Shown here: positions 17,743 through 26,693 of the stretch, in pieces | Layout: every line of letters starts with the position of its first letter | Position numbering within the stretch: position 1 is the stretch's first letter | NCBI RefSeq assembly: GCF_012275445.1 | Contig: NZ_JAAZQK010000007.1 | Coordinates: forward strand, 186,001 to 250,000 | Source: Rhizobacter sp. SG703 | GTDB taxonomy: Bacteria > Pseudomonadota > Gammaproteobacteria > Burkholderiales > Burkholderiaceae_C | Direction: 5' to 3' | DNA: 64,000 bases | Position numbers and translations under genes: made by a program | The notes under the pieces: generated by a model | Told to the model about the DNA's origin: nothing | The model's input: only the letters and a program-made list of their open reading frames with translations | Databases searched by the model: none

Positions 17743-19028
17743 CCCACGACCTGATCGACCCGCTGCTGCAACCCGGCCTGAAGGGCTATCCGCTGACCGC
17801 GTCGCCGCGCCGGCGCAGCGAGGTCGCCGCCGCCGGCTGGAACGTGCTGGCCGGCGACCTGCCGCTGCCGCTCGCGCTGCTGAAGCGCGAGGCGCTCGAG
17901 CACAACATCGCGTGGATGCAGCAGCGCACGCAGGACTGGGGCATCCAGCTCGCACCGCACGGCAAGACGACGATGTCGCCGCAGCTGTTCCGCCGCCAGC
18001 TCGATGCCGGCGCGTGGGGCCTGACCTTCGCGACGGTCAACCAGCTCGCGATCGGCGTCGCCGCCGGCGCGCGCCGCACGCTGATCGCCAACCAGGTGGT
18101 GCACGACGCCGACCTGGCGGCGATCCAGGCGCTGCTGCGCGGCCATGCCGGGCTGCGCATCGTGTTCCTGGTCGACTCGCTCGCGCAGCTCGACCTGATC
18201 GAGGGCTGGGCCCGGGCCCACCCCGGCGCACTGCCCTTCGAGGCGATGCTCGAGGTCGGCGTGGCCGGCGGCCGCAGCGGCGTGCGCACTGACGACGAGG
18301 CCAGCGCGCTCGCACGCCGCCTGCATGCGAGCGCCGCGGTGAAGCTGGTCGGCATCGAATGCTACGAAGGCCTCGGCGCGAAGGGCGAGACCGACGCCGA
18401 CGTGCCGTATGCGAAGGCGCTGATGGACCGCGTCGAGGCGATCGCGAAGACCGCCGACGCCGAAGGCCTGTTCGATTCCGACGAGGTGCTGCTGTCGGCC
18501 GGCGGCTCCGCGATCTTCGACCTCGTGGCCGGCCGGCTGACGCCGTCGCTCGCGCGGCCGGTGCGCGGCCTGTTGCGCTCGGGCTGCTACGTGACGCACG
18601 ACCACGGCTTCTACCAGCGCATGGTGAACAGCGTCGAAGCCCGCCTGGGCTGCGGCTGCGGCGAGACGCTGCGTCCGGCGATGGAGGTGTGGGCGATGGT
18701 GCAGTCGCGGCCGGAGCCGGGCCTCGCGATCCTTGCGGTCGGCAAGCGCGACCTCTCGTTCGACCTGGCGCTGCCGGTGCCGATCGCGCGCGCCGCGCGC
18801 GGCGTGCTGCAGGCCGGCCCGGTGCCGGCCGGCTGGTCCATCACCGGGCTGAACGACCAGCACGCCTACCTGCGCTGGGCCGAAGCCGACGAAGCCAGCG
18901 GCCCGGCCGTCGGCGAGCGCATCGGCCTCGGCATCTCGCACCCCTGCACCACCTTCGACAAATGGCACTGGATGCCGGTCGTCGAGAACGACTACCGCGT
19001 CAGCGACGCGGTGGCGATGCATTTCTAG
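17739..19028 (+). CDS. D-amino-acid deaminase (D-serine/D-threonine dehydratase-like, alanine racemase fold type III)
   Basis: The 429-residue PLP enzyme has an N-terminal alanine-racemase-like barrel with the PLP lysine in APHGKTTMSPQ (Lys76), AMLEVGVAGGRSGVR, and a C-terminal D-Ser dehydratase domain. That domain ends in HPCTTFDKW (His401 and Cys403), which binds zinc in eukaryotic D-serine dehydratase. The expected reaction removes ammonia from a D-hydroxyamino acid or similar D-amino acid. I chose the ATG at 17739 over 17718 because it begins a normal family N-terminus just after the repeat. The neighbouring RidA and D-aminoacylase genes support a D-amino-acid role. The exact substrate is uncertain. 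Confidence 0.88.
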   Translation: MTHDLIDPLLQPGLKGYPLTASPRRRSEVAAAGWNVLAGDLPLPLALLKREALEHNIAWMQQRTQDWGIQLAPHGKTTMSPQLFRRQLDAGAWGLTFATVNQLAIGVAAGARRTLIANQVVHDADLAAIQALLRGHAGLRIVFLVDSLAQLDLIEGWARAHPGALPFEAMLEVGVAGGRSGVRTDDEASALARRLHASAAVKLVGIECYEGLGAKGETDADVPYAKALMDRVEAIAKTADAEGLFDSDEVLLSAGGSAIFDLVAGRLTPSLARPVRGLLRSGCYVTHDHGFYQRMVNSVEARLGCGCGETLRPAMEVWAMVQSRPEPGLAILAVGKRDLSFDLALPVPIARAARGVLQAGPVPAGWSITGLNDQHAYLRWAEADEASGPAVGERIGLGISHPCTTFDKWHWMPVVENDYRVSDAVAMHF

Positions 19029-19110
19029 GGATGACCCACCCCCGAAGCGCCTTCGGCGCTCCCCCTCGAGGGGGCGCCACCAGCGGCCCGGCAAAGCCGG
19101 TTCCGCGGTG
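19029..19110. repeat. REP/BIME-like palindromic intergenic repeat
   Basis: Three palindromes stand in a row after the deaminase stop: AGCGCCTTCGGCGCT (19046-19060), CCCCCTCGAGGGGG (19061-19074) and CCGGCAAAGCCGG (19088-19100). This order resembles repeats I associate with Burkholderiales intergenic DNA. It fills the gap of about 140 bases before the RpiR gene and may end or process the transporter-deaminase transcript, leaving the regulator and downstream genes to a separate promoter. Confidence 0.65.
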
Positions 19111-19170
19111 TCCGCTTGGTCATTCGCTTCCGGCCGAACCCGGAGCGCAAAGACGCAACCGAGAACTGAG

Positions 19171-20073
19171 ATGACACGTACCTTGCTGGAGAACGTGGCC
19201 GCGGCGCGCGAAGGCGCACCGACCGCGCGCCGCGCGATCCTCGACCTGATCCTCGACGACCCCGACCGCGTGCTCGAGGAAAGCTTCGAATCGCTGGCCG
19301 AGCGCGCCGGCAGCTCGGTGCCGACCGTGATGCGCACCTGCCGCGACCTCGGCTTCGCAGGGCTGCGCGAGTTCAAGCTCGCGCTGGCCCATGCGCTCGC
19401 GCTCGGCGGCTCGCCGCTGCACCGCCGCGTCAACATCGAGGACAGCGCCGACGAGGTGGTCGCGAAGATCTCGCGCAGCGCGGCCGCGTCGGTGGCCGGC
19501 GTGCGCGCGCAGCTCGACATGGCCGCGCTCGGCGCCGCGGTCGATGCGCTGGCGTTCGCGCGCCACATCGACCTGTACGGCGCCGGGTCGACCTCCTGGT
19601 TCATGGCGCAGGACCTGCAAGCGCGGCTGTTCCGCCTCGGGCTGTCGGCCACCGCCTGGGCCGACTACCACCTGCAGCAGGTCGCGGCCGCGGCGCAGAA
19701 CGACAGCGGCGTCGTGATCGCGATCTCGCACGTCGGCGGCATGCCGTCGCTGCTCGACTCGGTCGACATCGCGCGCGCGCAGGGCGCGAAGGCGGTCTGC
19801 ATCACCCGCCCCGGCACGCCGCTGGCCGAACGCGCCGACATGCTGATCGCGCTCAGCGTGCCCGACGATGCGGTGATGCACGTCGGCATCGACGCCTACC
19901 TGACCCACCTGACCGTGATCGAGATCCTGACCGTGCTGGTCGCGCAGCGCCGCGGCGACCCGGCGGTGCAGCGGCTGCGCTACGTGCGCGAGGCGCTGCA
20001 GCGCCACGGCATCGACGTGCGCACGCACCCGCTGCAGAGCTGGGATGGCGGCGGCGTGGGGGCCAAGCCATGA
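19171..20073 (+). CDS. RpiR-family transcriptional regulator (HTH plus SIS domain)
   Basis: The 300-residue regulator has an N-terminal helix-turn-helix (ESFESLAERAGSSVPTVMRTCRDLGFAGLREFKLALA) and a C-terminal SIS sugar-isomerase fold (IDLYGAGSTSWFMAQDLQARLFRLG, then VVIAISHVGGMPSLLDSVDIARAQGAKAVCIT). SIS domains bind phosphosugars or related ligands. The ATG at 19171 gives the usual short lead to the HTH; the open frame back to 19108 runs through repeat DNA. It overlaps the deacylase gene (ATGA). TGAAA-N5-TTTCA sites in the ridA/ABC divergent region suit this family, so it probably controls the cluster. Confidence 0.92.
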   Translation: MTRTLLENVAAAREGAPTARRAILDLILDDPDRVLEESFESLAERAGSSVPTVMRTCRDLGFAGLREFKLALAHALALGGSPLHRRVNIEDSADEVVAKISRSAAASVAGVRAQLDMAALGAAVDALAFARHIDLYGAGSTSWFMAQDLQARLFRLGLSATAWADYHLQQVAAAAQNDSGVVIAISHVGGMPSLLDSVDIARAQGAKAVCITRPGTPLAERADMLIALSVPDDAVMHVGIDAYLTHLTVIEILTVLVAQRRGDPAVQRLRYVREALQRHGIDVRTHPLQSWDGGGVGAKP

Positions 20074-21539
20074 AGGTGACGCTGCTGCACAACGGGCGCG
20101 TCGTCGACGGCTCCGGCGATCCATCGTGGACCGGTGACGTGCTGATCGCCGGCGACCGCATCCTGCGCACCGGCGTCGGCCTGCGCGAGCGCCTGCCCGC
20201 GGACATCCCCCCCGACGAGGTCGAGACCGTCGACTGCACCGGCCTGGCCATCGCCCCCGGCTTCATCGACGCCCACACGCACGACGACGCGATCGTGCTG
20301 CGCGACCCCGACGGGCTGCCGAAGCTGTCGCAGGGCATCACCACCGTCGTCACCGGCAACTGCGGCATCTCGCTCGCGCCCTTCGTCACCGACGCCGCGA
20401 AGCCGCCGCTGAACCTGCTCGGCGCCGGCTCGTTCCGCTACCCGACGATGGCCGCCTACCGCGATGCGGTGCGGGCGGCGCAGCCGTCGCTGAACGTCGC
20501 CGCGCTGGTCGGCCATACCACGCTGCGCTTCGCGGCGGTGGCCGACCTGTCGCAGCCGGCCAGCGCCGACGAACGCGCGCGCATGGCCGCGCTGCTCGAG
20601 GCCAGCCTGGCCGACGGTGCGCACGGCCTGTCGTCCGGGCTGTTCTACGAAGAGGCCTACCCGGCGCCGGCCGACGAGGTGACGCAGCTCGCGCGCATCG
20701 TCGCGCGCCACGGCGGCATCTACGCCACCCACCTGCGCAGCGAGATGGCGCAGATCATCGAGGCGTTGCACGAGGCCGGCGACACCGCGTTCGAGGCCGG
20801 CGTGCCGCTGGTCATCTCGCACCACAAGTGCGCCGGCCCGGCCAACTGGGGCCGCACCCGCGAAACGCTGCCGCTGATCGACCAGCTCGGCGCGCGCCAG
20901 CCGGTCGCGATGGACGTCTACCCCTACGTCGCCGGCTCGACCGTGCTGCGCGAGGACCTGGTCGACGGCGTGATCGACGTGATGCTGACCTGGAGCGACG
21001 CGCACCCGGAGCACACCGGCCGGCTGCTGTCGGCCATCGCCGACGACTGGGGCGTCGACCAGAAGACCGCGTGCCGCCGGCTGCAGCCGGGCGGCGCCTG
21101 CTACTTCCAGATGACCGAGGAAGATGTCGAGCGGGTGATTGCCCACCCGCGCACGATGATCGGCTCCGACGGCCTGCCGCACGACCGCCACCCGCACCCG
21201 CGGCTGTGGGGCGCGTTCCCGCGCGTGCTGGCGCGCTACTGGCGCGAGCGGCAGCTGTTCACGCTGGAGCAGGCGGTGCACAAGATGACCGGACTGACGG
21301 CGCGCAACTTCCGCATCGCCGAGCGCGGCCTGCTGCGCCCCGGGATGATGGCCGACGTCGTGGTGTTCGACCCGGCCCGCATCGCCGACACCGCCACCTA
21401 CGACACGCCGATCAGCGCGAGCATCGGGATTGCCTCGGTGCACGTGAACGGCGTGCGCGCCTATGCTGCAGGGCCGCAGCCGTTGGTGCTGCAGCGCGCG
21501 GGTCGCATGTTGACGAGGGGAACACCGGATGCCGTCTGA
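20070..21539 (+). CDS. N-acyl-D-amino-acid deacylase (D-aminoacylase)
   Basis: The 489-residue amidohydrolase should remove the acyl group from N-acyl-D-amino acids to free D-amino acids. Metal ligands are visible: HTHDD (His69, His71), the bridging Cys in TGNCGISLAP (Cys98) characteristic of D-aminoacylases, THLRSEM, HHKCAG and the IGSDGLPHDRHPHPRLWGAFPRVLARY block with the catalytic Asp. The N- and C-terminal beta-sandwich segments are present (LLHNGRVVDGSG; MMADVVVFDP). Length is normal. It follows the RpiR gene with an ATGA overlap and overlaps the kinase gene by 11 bases. No signal peptide is present, so it is cytoplasmic and needs the ABC importer for substrate. Confidence 0.94.
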   Translation: MKVTLLHNGRVVDGSGDPSWTGDVLIAGDRILRTGVGLRERLPADIPPDEVETVDCTGLAIAPGFIDAHTHDDAIVLRDPDGLPKLSQGITTVVTGNCGISLAPFVTDAAKPPLNLLGAGSFRYPTMAAYRDAVRAAQPSLNVAALVGHTTLRFAAVADLSQPASADERARMAALLEASLADGAHGLSSGLFYEEAYPAPADEVTQLARIVARHGGIYATHLRSEMAQIIEALHEAGDTAFEAGVPLVISHHKCAGPANWGRTRETLPLIDQLGARQPVAMDVYPYVAGSTVLREDLVDGVIDVMLTWSDAHPEHTGRLLSAIADDWGVDQKTACRRLQPGGACYFQMTEEDVERVIAHPRTMIGSDGLPHDRHPHPRLWGAFPRVLARYWRERQLFTLEQAVHKMTGLTARNFRIAERGLLRPGMMADVVVFDPARIADTATYDTPISASIGIASVHVNGVRAYAAGPQPLVLQRAGRMLTRGTPDAV

Positions 21540-22461
21540 ACAGATGCTGGAGAAATCGCTCGATGTGCTGGCGATCGGCGAGGCGATGGCCGAGTTCAAC
21601 CAGCAGCCCGACGGCCGCTACCTCGCCGGATTCGGCGGCGACACCTCGAACTGCGCGATCGCCGCCGCCCGCATGGGCGCGCGCACCGGCTACCTGACGC
21701 AGGTCGGCGACGACCTGTTCGGCGAGCAGCTGCTGGCGCTGTGGCGGCACGAAGGCATCGGGACGCAGGGCGTGCAGCGGCTCGCCGGTGCCGAGACCGG
21801 CCTGTACTTCGTCACGCACACCGATGGCGCGCACCGCTTCTCGTACCGCCGCGCCGGCAGCGCCGCCAGCCGGCTGCGGCCGGTCGACCTGCCGCCGGGT
21901 GTCGTGCAGGGCGCGCACTGGCTGCATTGCTCGGGCATCTCGCAGGCCATCGGCGCGTCGGCCTGCGACGCGGTGTTCGAGGCCATCGCCCGCGCCCGCA
22001 GCGCCGGCACGCACATCAGCTACGACCTGAACTTCCGCCCGGCGCTGTGGCCGGCGGCCCGCGCGCTGGCGATCGCGCGCGAGACGCTGGCGCACTGCGA
22101 CCTGTTCTTCCCGAGCATCGACGAGATCGGCGCGTTGACCGGGCTGCTGCGCCACGACGACATCCTGCGCTGGTCGCACGACCAGGGCGCGAAGCGCGTC
22201 GCGCTGAAGCTCGGCGCCGCCGGCTGCCTGGTGTCGGATTCGAACGGCGCGCGGCTGGTCGCGCCGCACCCGGTGACGCCGGTCGATGCGACCGGTGCCG
22301 GCGACTGCTTTGCCGGCGCGCTGCTGGCGCGGCTGTCGGCCGGCGACACGCTGGACCGCGCGGCGCGGCTGGCCAACGTGGCGGCGGCACTCAGCACGCG
22401 CGGCCATGGCGCGGTTGCACCGCTGCCGACGCTGGCCGAGGTGCTGACGGCCCTCGGCTGA
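21529..22461 (+). CDS. PfkB-family sugar kinase (2-keto-3-deoxygluconate kinase-like)
   Basis: The 310-residue ribokinase-type enzyme has an N-terminal GGDTSNCAIAAARMG substrate motif, SYDLNFRPALW, and the C-terminal PfkB signature DATGAGDCFAGALLARLS with the catalytic Asp. The sequence resembles KDG kinases and related sugar-acid kinases. The ATG at 21529 is preceded by GAGGGG and overlaps the deacylase end, so it belongs to the same operon. A sugar kinase in a D-amino-acid cluster is unexpected: it may phosphorylate a product of the pathway or a sugar-acid moiety carried by the imported compound. The true substrate is not known. Confidence 0.9.
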   Translation: MPSEQMLEKSLDVLAIGEAMAEFNQQPDGRYLAGFGGDTSNCAIAAARMGARTGYLTQVGDDLFGEQLLALWRHEGIGTQGVQRLAGAETGLYFVTHTDGAHRFSYRRAGSAASRLRPVDLPPGVVQGAHWLHCSGISQAIGASACDAVFEAIARARSAGTHISYDLNFRPALWPAARALAIARETLAHCDLFFPSIDEIGALTGLLRHDDILRWSHDQGAKRVALKLGAAGCLVSDSNGARLVAPHPVTPVDATGAGDCFAGALLARLSAGDTLDRAARLANVAAALSTRGHGAVAPLPTLAEVLTALG

Positions 22462-22486
22462 GCCGGGCTCGCGACAGCCGTGGCGC

Positions 22487-23053
22487 TCAGGCGCCGTGCA
22501 GCATGCGCCGGCAACCGATCTCGATGAAGTCCCAGGCCTGGCCGTCGGCCAGCACCGACCAGCGCACCATCAGCGCCCCCAGGCCCACCAGCGTGTCGGG
22601 CGCGCGCACCTCGATGCGCACGACCGGCTTCTCGAACCGCTGCATCTCGTCATTCGAGACGGCGCGCACCGCGAACGGCACGCCCTCGGCCGGCGGCGGC
22701 GTGTCGACCACCGGCAGCGGCACGTGGCGCCCCTCGAACAGTCGGCGCTCGGCGTACTGCAGCATCGATTCGCCGAACGCATCGGCGGCCTGCCGCCACG
22801 CATTCACCAGCGCCTCCAGCGCATCGCGGGTGTCGGCATCGGGCACGGCCATGTAGTGGATGCCGGTCAGCAGGGCCGTCCGGCTTGGTGCCGGCCTGGG
22901 CACGCCATTCAACAACGGCGGCGTCGCGAACCGGCGGGTCCAGCGGTGCGGGCGGCCGGCGCGGGCCACGGTGACCTCTGAAGACTCCGGCACATGCCTG
23001 ATCTGCGCCTGGTGGCGAGGAAGGTGCTTGAACTCGTGCTGAAACCGCCGCAT
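22487..23053 (-). CDS. Hypothetical protein
   Basis: This 188-residue open frame lies on the minus strand between the sugar kinase (convergent) and the pseudokinase. No family is recognised. The N-terminus is basic and His/Arg-rich; the second half is a mixed alpha/beta-looking soluble sequence ending in WDFIEIGCRRMLHG. There is no signal peptide or membrane segment. GGGAG lies about 11 bases before the ATG at 23053. A shorter form could start at the internal Met about residue 68. Codon use is G/C-ending like its neighbours, and the opposite-strand frame looks poorer, so I accept it with reserve. Confidence 0.5.
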   Translation of the reverse strand: MRRFQHEFKHLPRHQAQIRHVPESSEVTVARAGRPHRWTRRFATPPLLNGVPRPAPSRTALLTGIHYMAVPDADTRDALEALVNAWRQAADAFGESMLQYAERRLFEGRHVPLPVVDTPPPAEGVPFAVRAVSNDEMQRFEKPVVRIEVRAPDTLVGLGALMVRWSVLADGQAWDFIEIGCRRMLHGA

Positions 23054-23149
23054 GCCGAACTCCCGGGTGAGTCGGTCGGCGGCCTCGCGCCAACCCGCCC
23101 GCTGAGTAACCTCAGGCGGCGGGCAGTTCCAGTTCCGTTGTGCCCCGTG

Positions 23150-24685
23150 CTATTGAACTTCGCCGGCGCGCCGCAGTTCGTCGCACTGCGCGTGCTTCGC
23201 GAACTGCGGCTTCGCGCACTGCGCCTGCATGCAGTACAGCAGCGCGAAATTCACCCGCGAGCCGCAGGCGGCGCGCGGGTTGGTCGCATTCGCGACGATC
23301 GCATCGGCCGCGGGCTTCGCGGTGGCGGACGCGGCCGGTGCGCCGGCGTGCACCGTCGGTGCGGCCTCGACCGGTGCGACGGCCGCCGGTTCAGGCACCG
23401 GCGGGGCGGTCGCCGCGGCGGGCGCCGCCGGCGTGGCCTCGGGGCCGTCGTCGTCGGCCGCCTTGTCGGGCTCGGCCGGTGCCGCGCGCAGCGGCGCGGC
23501 CAGCGGCTGCAAGGCCACTGCCGGCACCGGCACCGGCGCCAGCTTGGGCGCACGCGGCCGCAGCGTCAGGTACAGCGCCGCGCCCGCCAACGCCGCCGCG
23601 CACAGCAGCACCAGCCAGGTGCCGCTGCGGCGCGGCGGCGCCACCGGCAATGGCGGCGGGTCGAAGCGCGACTGGAAGCGGGAGTCGCCGAAGCCGGGCT
23701 CGGCACGGCTGCCGCCCGGACTGCGCGTGGCGGGGCGGACCGGCGGCGCGAGCGCACGTTCGGCCGCGGCCGACAGCACCGGCGCCGCGGCGCGCGGCGA
23801 CGCCGGGGCCGTCGTGGCGGCAGGGGCGGCCGCCGGCGGCGCCCACCCGAGGCAGCGGCGGAACTCGGCCACGCTGCGCAGGCGCTGCCGCGGGTCGACC
23901 GACAGCGCGCGGTCGATGCCCGACAGGAAGCGCGGGTCGTACGGCAACCCGGTCAGCGGCCGGTGCACGCGCGGCACCGCGGCGCCGAGCGCGGCCTGGC
24001 CGGTGACCGCCGCATGCAGCACGCTGGCGAGCGCCCGCAGGTCGCTCCATGCACCGGGCGGTGCCAGCGGCTTCTCGTCGGTGGCCGGCGGCGCGCTGGC
24101 CAGCAGCACCGGCACGCCGACCCCGCGCACGACGATCGCCTCGGCCGAGATGCCGCCGTGGTGGGCCTGCGCCGCATGCAGCAGGTCGACCGCATCGAGC
24201 ACCGGCGTCAGCATCGCGCGCAGCCAGGCTTCGTCGGGCGCGCGCGGCAAGGCCTTCAGCGCCCCGGCCAGGTTCGGGCCCGGCACGAAATTCATCGCAT
24301 AGTACGCAGTGCCGTTTTCTTCCCAGAAGCTTTGCACCCGGATCAGCGCCGAATGCTCGAAGCGGGCGAACAGTTTGGCGCGCTGCAGGAACTCGCGCCG
24401 GCCGGCCTCGAAGGCCGCGACATGGCCGCTGCGCCGCGGCACCACCTCGACGCCGTCGCCGCGTTGCGCGATCGCGGTGGGGAAATACTCCTTGATCGCG
24501 ACCTGCCGCTGCAGCGACGAATCCAGCGCCAGGTAGACGACACCGGAATCGCCGCGGCCGAGCAGTTCGACGATGCGGAACCCGCCGACGCGCGCACCCG
24601 CCAGCAGCACGTCGCTGGCCGGCACGGTGTCGAACTGCGTGGTCGGGCCGAAGTCGGGTTTCTGGGGGGCGCGAGGCGTCGTCAT
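23150..24685 (-). CDS. Membrane-anchored Ser/Thr kinase-like protein, probable pseudokinase
   Basis: Residues about 34-282 of 511 have a bacterial Ser/Thr kinase fold: glycine loop LGRGDSGVVYLALD and VAIKEYFP with Lys65, the KEYFP subfamily. However, the catalytic-loop position reads AHHGGISAEAIVV (175-185), so the HRD Asp, the following Lys and the Asn are missing, and the DFG position reads LLASAPP. The SDLRALASVL helix and the C-lobe end are kept. A Pro/Ala-rich linker, one membrane segment (TWLVLLCAAALAGAALYLTL), an Ala/Pro-rich tail and a terminal module with four cysteines (CGSRVNFALLYC, CAKPQF, CDEL) follow. It is probably a signalling scaffold. I chose the ATG at 24685, giving the usual start; 24724 is possible. 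Confidence 0.8.
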   Translation of the reverse strand: MTTPRAPQKPDFGPTTQFDTVPASDVLLAGARVGGFRIVELLGRGDSGVVYLALDSSLQRQVAIKEYFPTAIAQRGDGVEVVPRRSGHVAAFEAGRREFLQRAKLFARFEHSALIRVQSFWEENGTAYYAMNFVPGPNLAGALKALPRAPDEAWLRAMLTPVLDAVDLLHAAQAHHGGISAEAIVVRGVGVPVLLASAPPATDEKPLAPPGAWSDLRALASVLHAAVTGQAALGAAVPRVHRPLTGLPYDPRFLSGIDRALSVDPRQRLRSVAEFRRCLGWAPPAAAPAATTAPASPRAAAPVLSAAAERALAPPVRPATRSPGGSRAEPGFGDSRFQSRFDPPPLPVAPPRRSGTWLVLLCAAALAGAALYLTLRPRAPKLAPVPVPAVALQPLAAPLRAAPAEPDKAADDDGPEATPAAPAAATAPPVPEPAAVAPVEAAPTVHAGAPAASATAKPAADAIVANATNPRAACGSRVNFALLYCMQAQCAKPQFAKHAQCDELRRAGEVQ

Positions 24686-24779
24686 GGTCAGAAATTCATC
24701 GCTGCGAAATCCGGCGGTGGGCACTCATTGGAGCCGAGCCCACGGGGTGGTCGGACGGTGGTTGTCATACATCGAGGGG

Positions 24780-24801
24780 GCGCGTGAGAAAAGTCACGCG
24801 C
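24780..24801. terminator. Hairpin in the gap before the pseudokinase gene
   Basis: GCGCGTGA (24780-24787) and TCACGCGC (24794-24801) form a perfect 8-base stem with a GAAAAG loop. It lies about 80 bases beyond the ydeI-like gene end on the minus strand and about 95 bases before the pseudokinase start. There is no clear T-run, so the terminator role is tentative. The rest of the 195-base gap shows nothing else. Confidence 0.35.
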
Positions 24802-24880
24802 TCCAACGCGAAGGCATCGACGTGTTACCAACGGCGATCGACCCATCCCGCTGAAGCAGATGTTGCGCCAGCCATCGCGG

Positions 24881-25483
24881 TCAGGGATGGAGCTTTTCAT
24901 GGCGGGCCAGCATCGCGACCAGCGTCGCGATGCGGCGCTCGCGGGTGTCGGGTTTCTTCGCGGTCTGCACGCGCCACAGCACCGCATAGCGGTTGCTGCT
25001 GTTCAGCGTGGCGAAGAAGGCGGCCGCGGCCGGCTCGGCATCGAACGCCGCCTGCAGGTCCGGCGGCACCGCGATCGTGCGCATCGAGTCGTAGGCCTGG
25101 TCCCAGCGGCCGTCGGCCTTCGCGCGATCGATCTCGCGCTGGCCGGCCGGCTGCATGCGGCCTTGCGCAGCGAGGGCCGCGACCTTCTCGCGGTTCACCT
25201 TCGACCACAGGCTGCGCGCTCGGCGCGGCGTGAAGCGCTGCAGCCAGTGGTGCGCGTCGAGACCCTTCTTCGGGCCGTCGATCCAGCCGTGGCACAGCGC
25301 CACTTCCAGCGCTTCGGCGTAGCTGACCGAGCCTTTCTCGGCGCCTGGGCGCGAGATCAGCAGCCACAGCCCGTCGGAACTCGCATGGTTCCTGGCGAGC
25401 CAGGCCTCCCAGCCGCGGACGGTCGCGAAGCGGCGCGCGCTGCTTTCGGGGGCTTCCCTGGTCTCCTGCGTCGCCTTGGTCAT
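24881..25483 (-). CDS. YdeI/OmpD-associated family protein
   Basis: The 200-residue soluble protein of the YdeI (OmdA) family has the typical N-terminal ATVRGWEAWLARNHASSDGLWLLISR, the core YAEALEVALCHGWIDG, and TPRRARSLWSKVNREKV. The biochemical role of the family is not established; some members are linked to resistance to cationic peptides. Its ATG overlaps the stop of the aminotransferase gene (ATGA), so the two are co-translated, with the aminotransferase first. Its C-terminus ends in a normal family helix. Confidence 0.88.
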   Translation of the reverse strand: MTKATQETREAPESSARRFATVRGWEAWLARNHASSDGLWLLISRPGAEKGSVSYAEALEVALCHGWIDGPKKGLDAHHWLQRFTPRRARSLWSKVNREKVAALAAQGRMQPAGQREIDRAKADGRWDQAYDSMRTIAVPPDLQAAFDAEPAAAAFFATLNSSNRYAVLWRVQTAKKPDTRERRIATLVAMLARHEKLHP

Positions 25484-26661
25484 GACAGCTCCGAGACGGC
25501 GTGCGCCAGGCGCTCGATGTCGTCGTCATCGTTGTAGACCTGGGCGGCGACCCGCACGAACAGCCGATCGCCGCGCGAGATCACCGGCACCTCGATGCGG
25601 CGCTCGTCCAACAGCCAGTTCTTCAGCCGCAGCGCCACGGCGGCATCGCCGTGCGCCAGCCGCGCCGGCAATGGCAGCGTGACCATGCAACCGGTCATCG
25701 CATCCGGCGTCAGCCACGGCTGGCCCCACAACGACGCCAGCCGCAGCGCCGCGCGGCGCGCCAGCGCGTGCTTGTGCTCGTGCATCGCCGCCTCGCCGAG
25801 GAAACCGGTGATGAACTCGATGCCGTCAGGGGCGCACAGGAACGGCGTCGGGTCGCGCGTGCCGGTCCAGTCGAATTCCTGGTGCCAGCCGACGTCGAGG
25901 CCCCATGAGATCACCGGCGGGTGCAGCCCGTCGCGGCGGTCCGGCGCGGCCCACAGCAGGCCACAGCCGCGCGGCGCGAAGGCCCACTTGTGCAGGTTCG
26001 CGACGTACCAGTCGACGCCGAGCGCCAGGATGTCGAGCGGGATCGCGCCCGGCGCATGCGCCCCGTCGGCCAGCACCGGCACGCCGTGCGCACGGCACAG
26101 CGCCGCCAGGCGGGCGAGCGGCAGCACCAACGCGGTCTCGGACGTGACGTGGTCGAGGATCACCAGCCGCGTGCGGGCATTCAGCACCGGCTCGAGCAGG
26201 CGCTGCGGCAGCGTCTCGTCGGCCAGCGGGAACGGCAGCGCCAGCGTGACGACGCGGGCGCCGTGCTCGCGGGCGACGAAGGCGGCGGTGCGCGACACCG
26301 CGCCGTACGCATGGTCGAACAGCACGATCTCGTCGCCGGCCTGCAGCCGCAGCGAGCGCAGCACCGCATTGACGCCGGCGCTCGCGTTGTCGACGAACAC
26401 CAGGTCATCGCCGCTGGCGCCGACGAAGGCCGCGACGCGCGCGGCCGCCGCGCGCACGCGGGTCGGCTCGGCGGGCGCCTGCGGCGCGAGGCTCATCAGC
26501 TCGCGCAGCAGGAAGCGCGCGGGATGGTGCTCGATCTGCTCGCGCAGGCGCTGCTGCGCATCGAGCACGCGGCGCGGCGTGACGCCGACGGTGCCATGGT
26601 TCAGGTAGGTGGCGTCGGGGTCGAGCCACCAGTGTTCGAGCATCTGTCGTCCGAAGCGCAT
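25480..26661 (-). CDS. Class V aminotransferase (isopenicillin N epimerase/cysteine desulfurase-like)
   Basis: The 393-residue PLP enzyme of fold type I, class V, starts with YLNHGTVGVTPRRVLDAQ, typical of isopenicillin-N-epimerase-like proteins. It has VFVDNASAGVNAVLRSL, ILDHVTSETALVLPLARLAALCRAHGVPVLADGAHAPGAIPLDI (with the cofactor Asp) and the PLP lysine in NLHKWAFAPRG. The C-terminal small domain is complete. The substrate cannot be read from sequence; epimerase, lyase or desulfurase activity is possible. It is divergent from the small gene at 26694 and upstream of the ydeI-like gene in one operon. Confidence 0.9.
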   Translation of the reverse strand: MRFGRQMLEHWWLDPDATYLNHGTVGVTPRRVLDAQQRLREQIEHHPARFLLRELMSLAPQAPAEPTRVRAAAARVAAFVGASGDDLVFVDNASAGVNAVLRSLRLQAGDEIVLFDHAYGAVSRTAAFVAREHGARVVTLALPFPLADETLPQRLLEPVLNARTRLVILDHVTSETALVLPLARLAALCRAHGVPVLADGAHAPGAIPLDILALGVDWYVANLHKWAFAPRGCGLLWAAPDRRDGLHPPVISWGLDVGWHQEFDWTGTRDPTPFLCAPDGIEFITGFLGEAAMHEHKHALARRAALRLASLWGQPWLTPDAMTGCMVTLPLPARLAHGDAAVALRLKNWLLDERRIEVPVISRGDRLFVRVAAQVYNDDDDIERLAHAVSELS

Positions 26662-26693
26662 GCCTTCCCCACACTCATCTCGAGGCGTCCATT

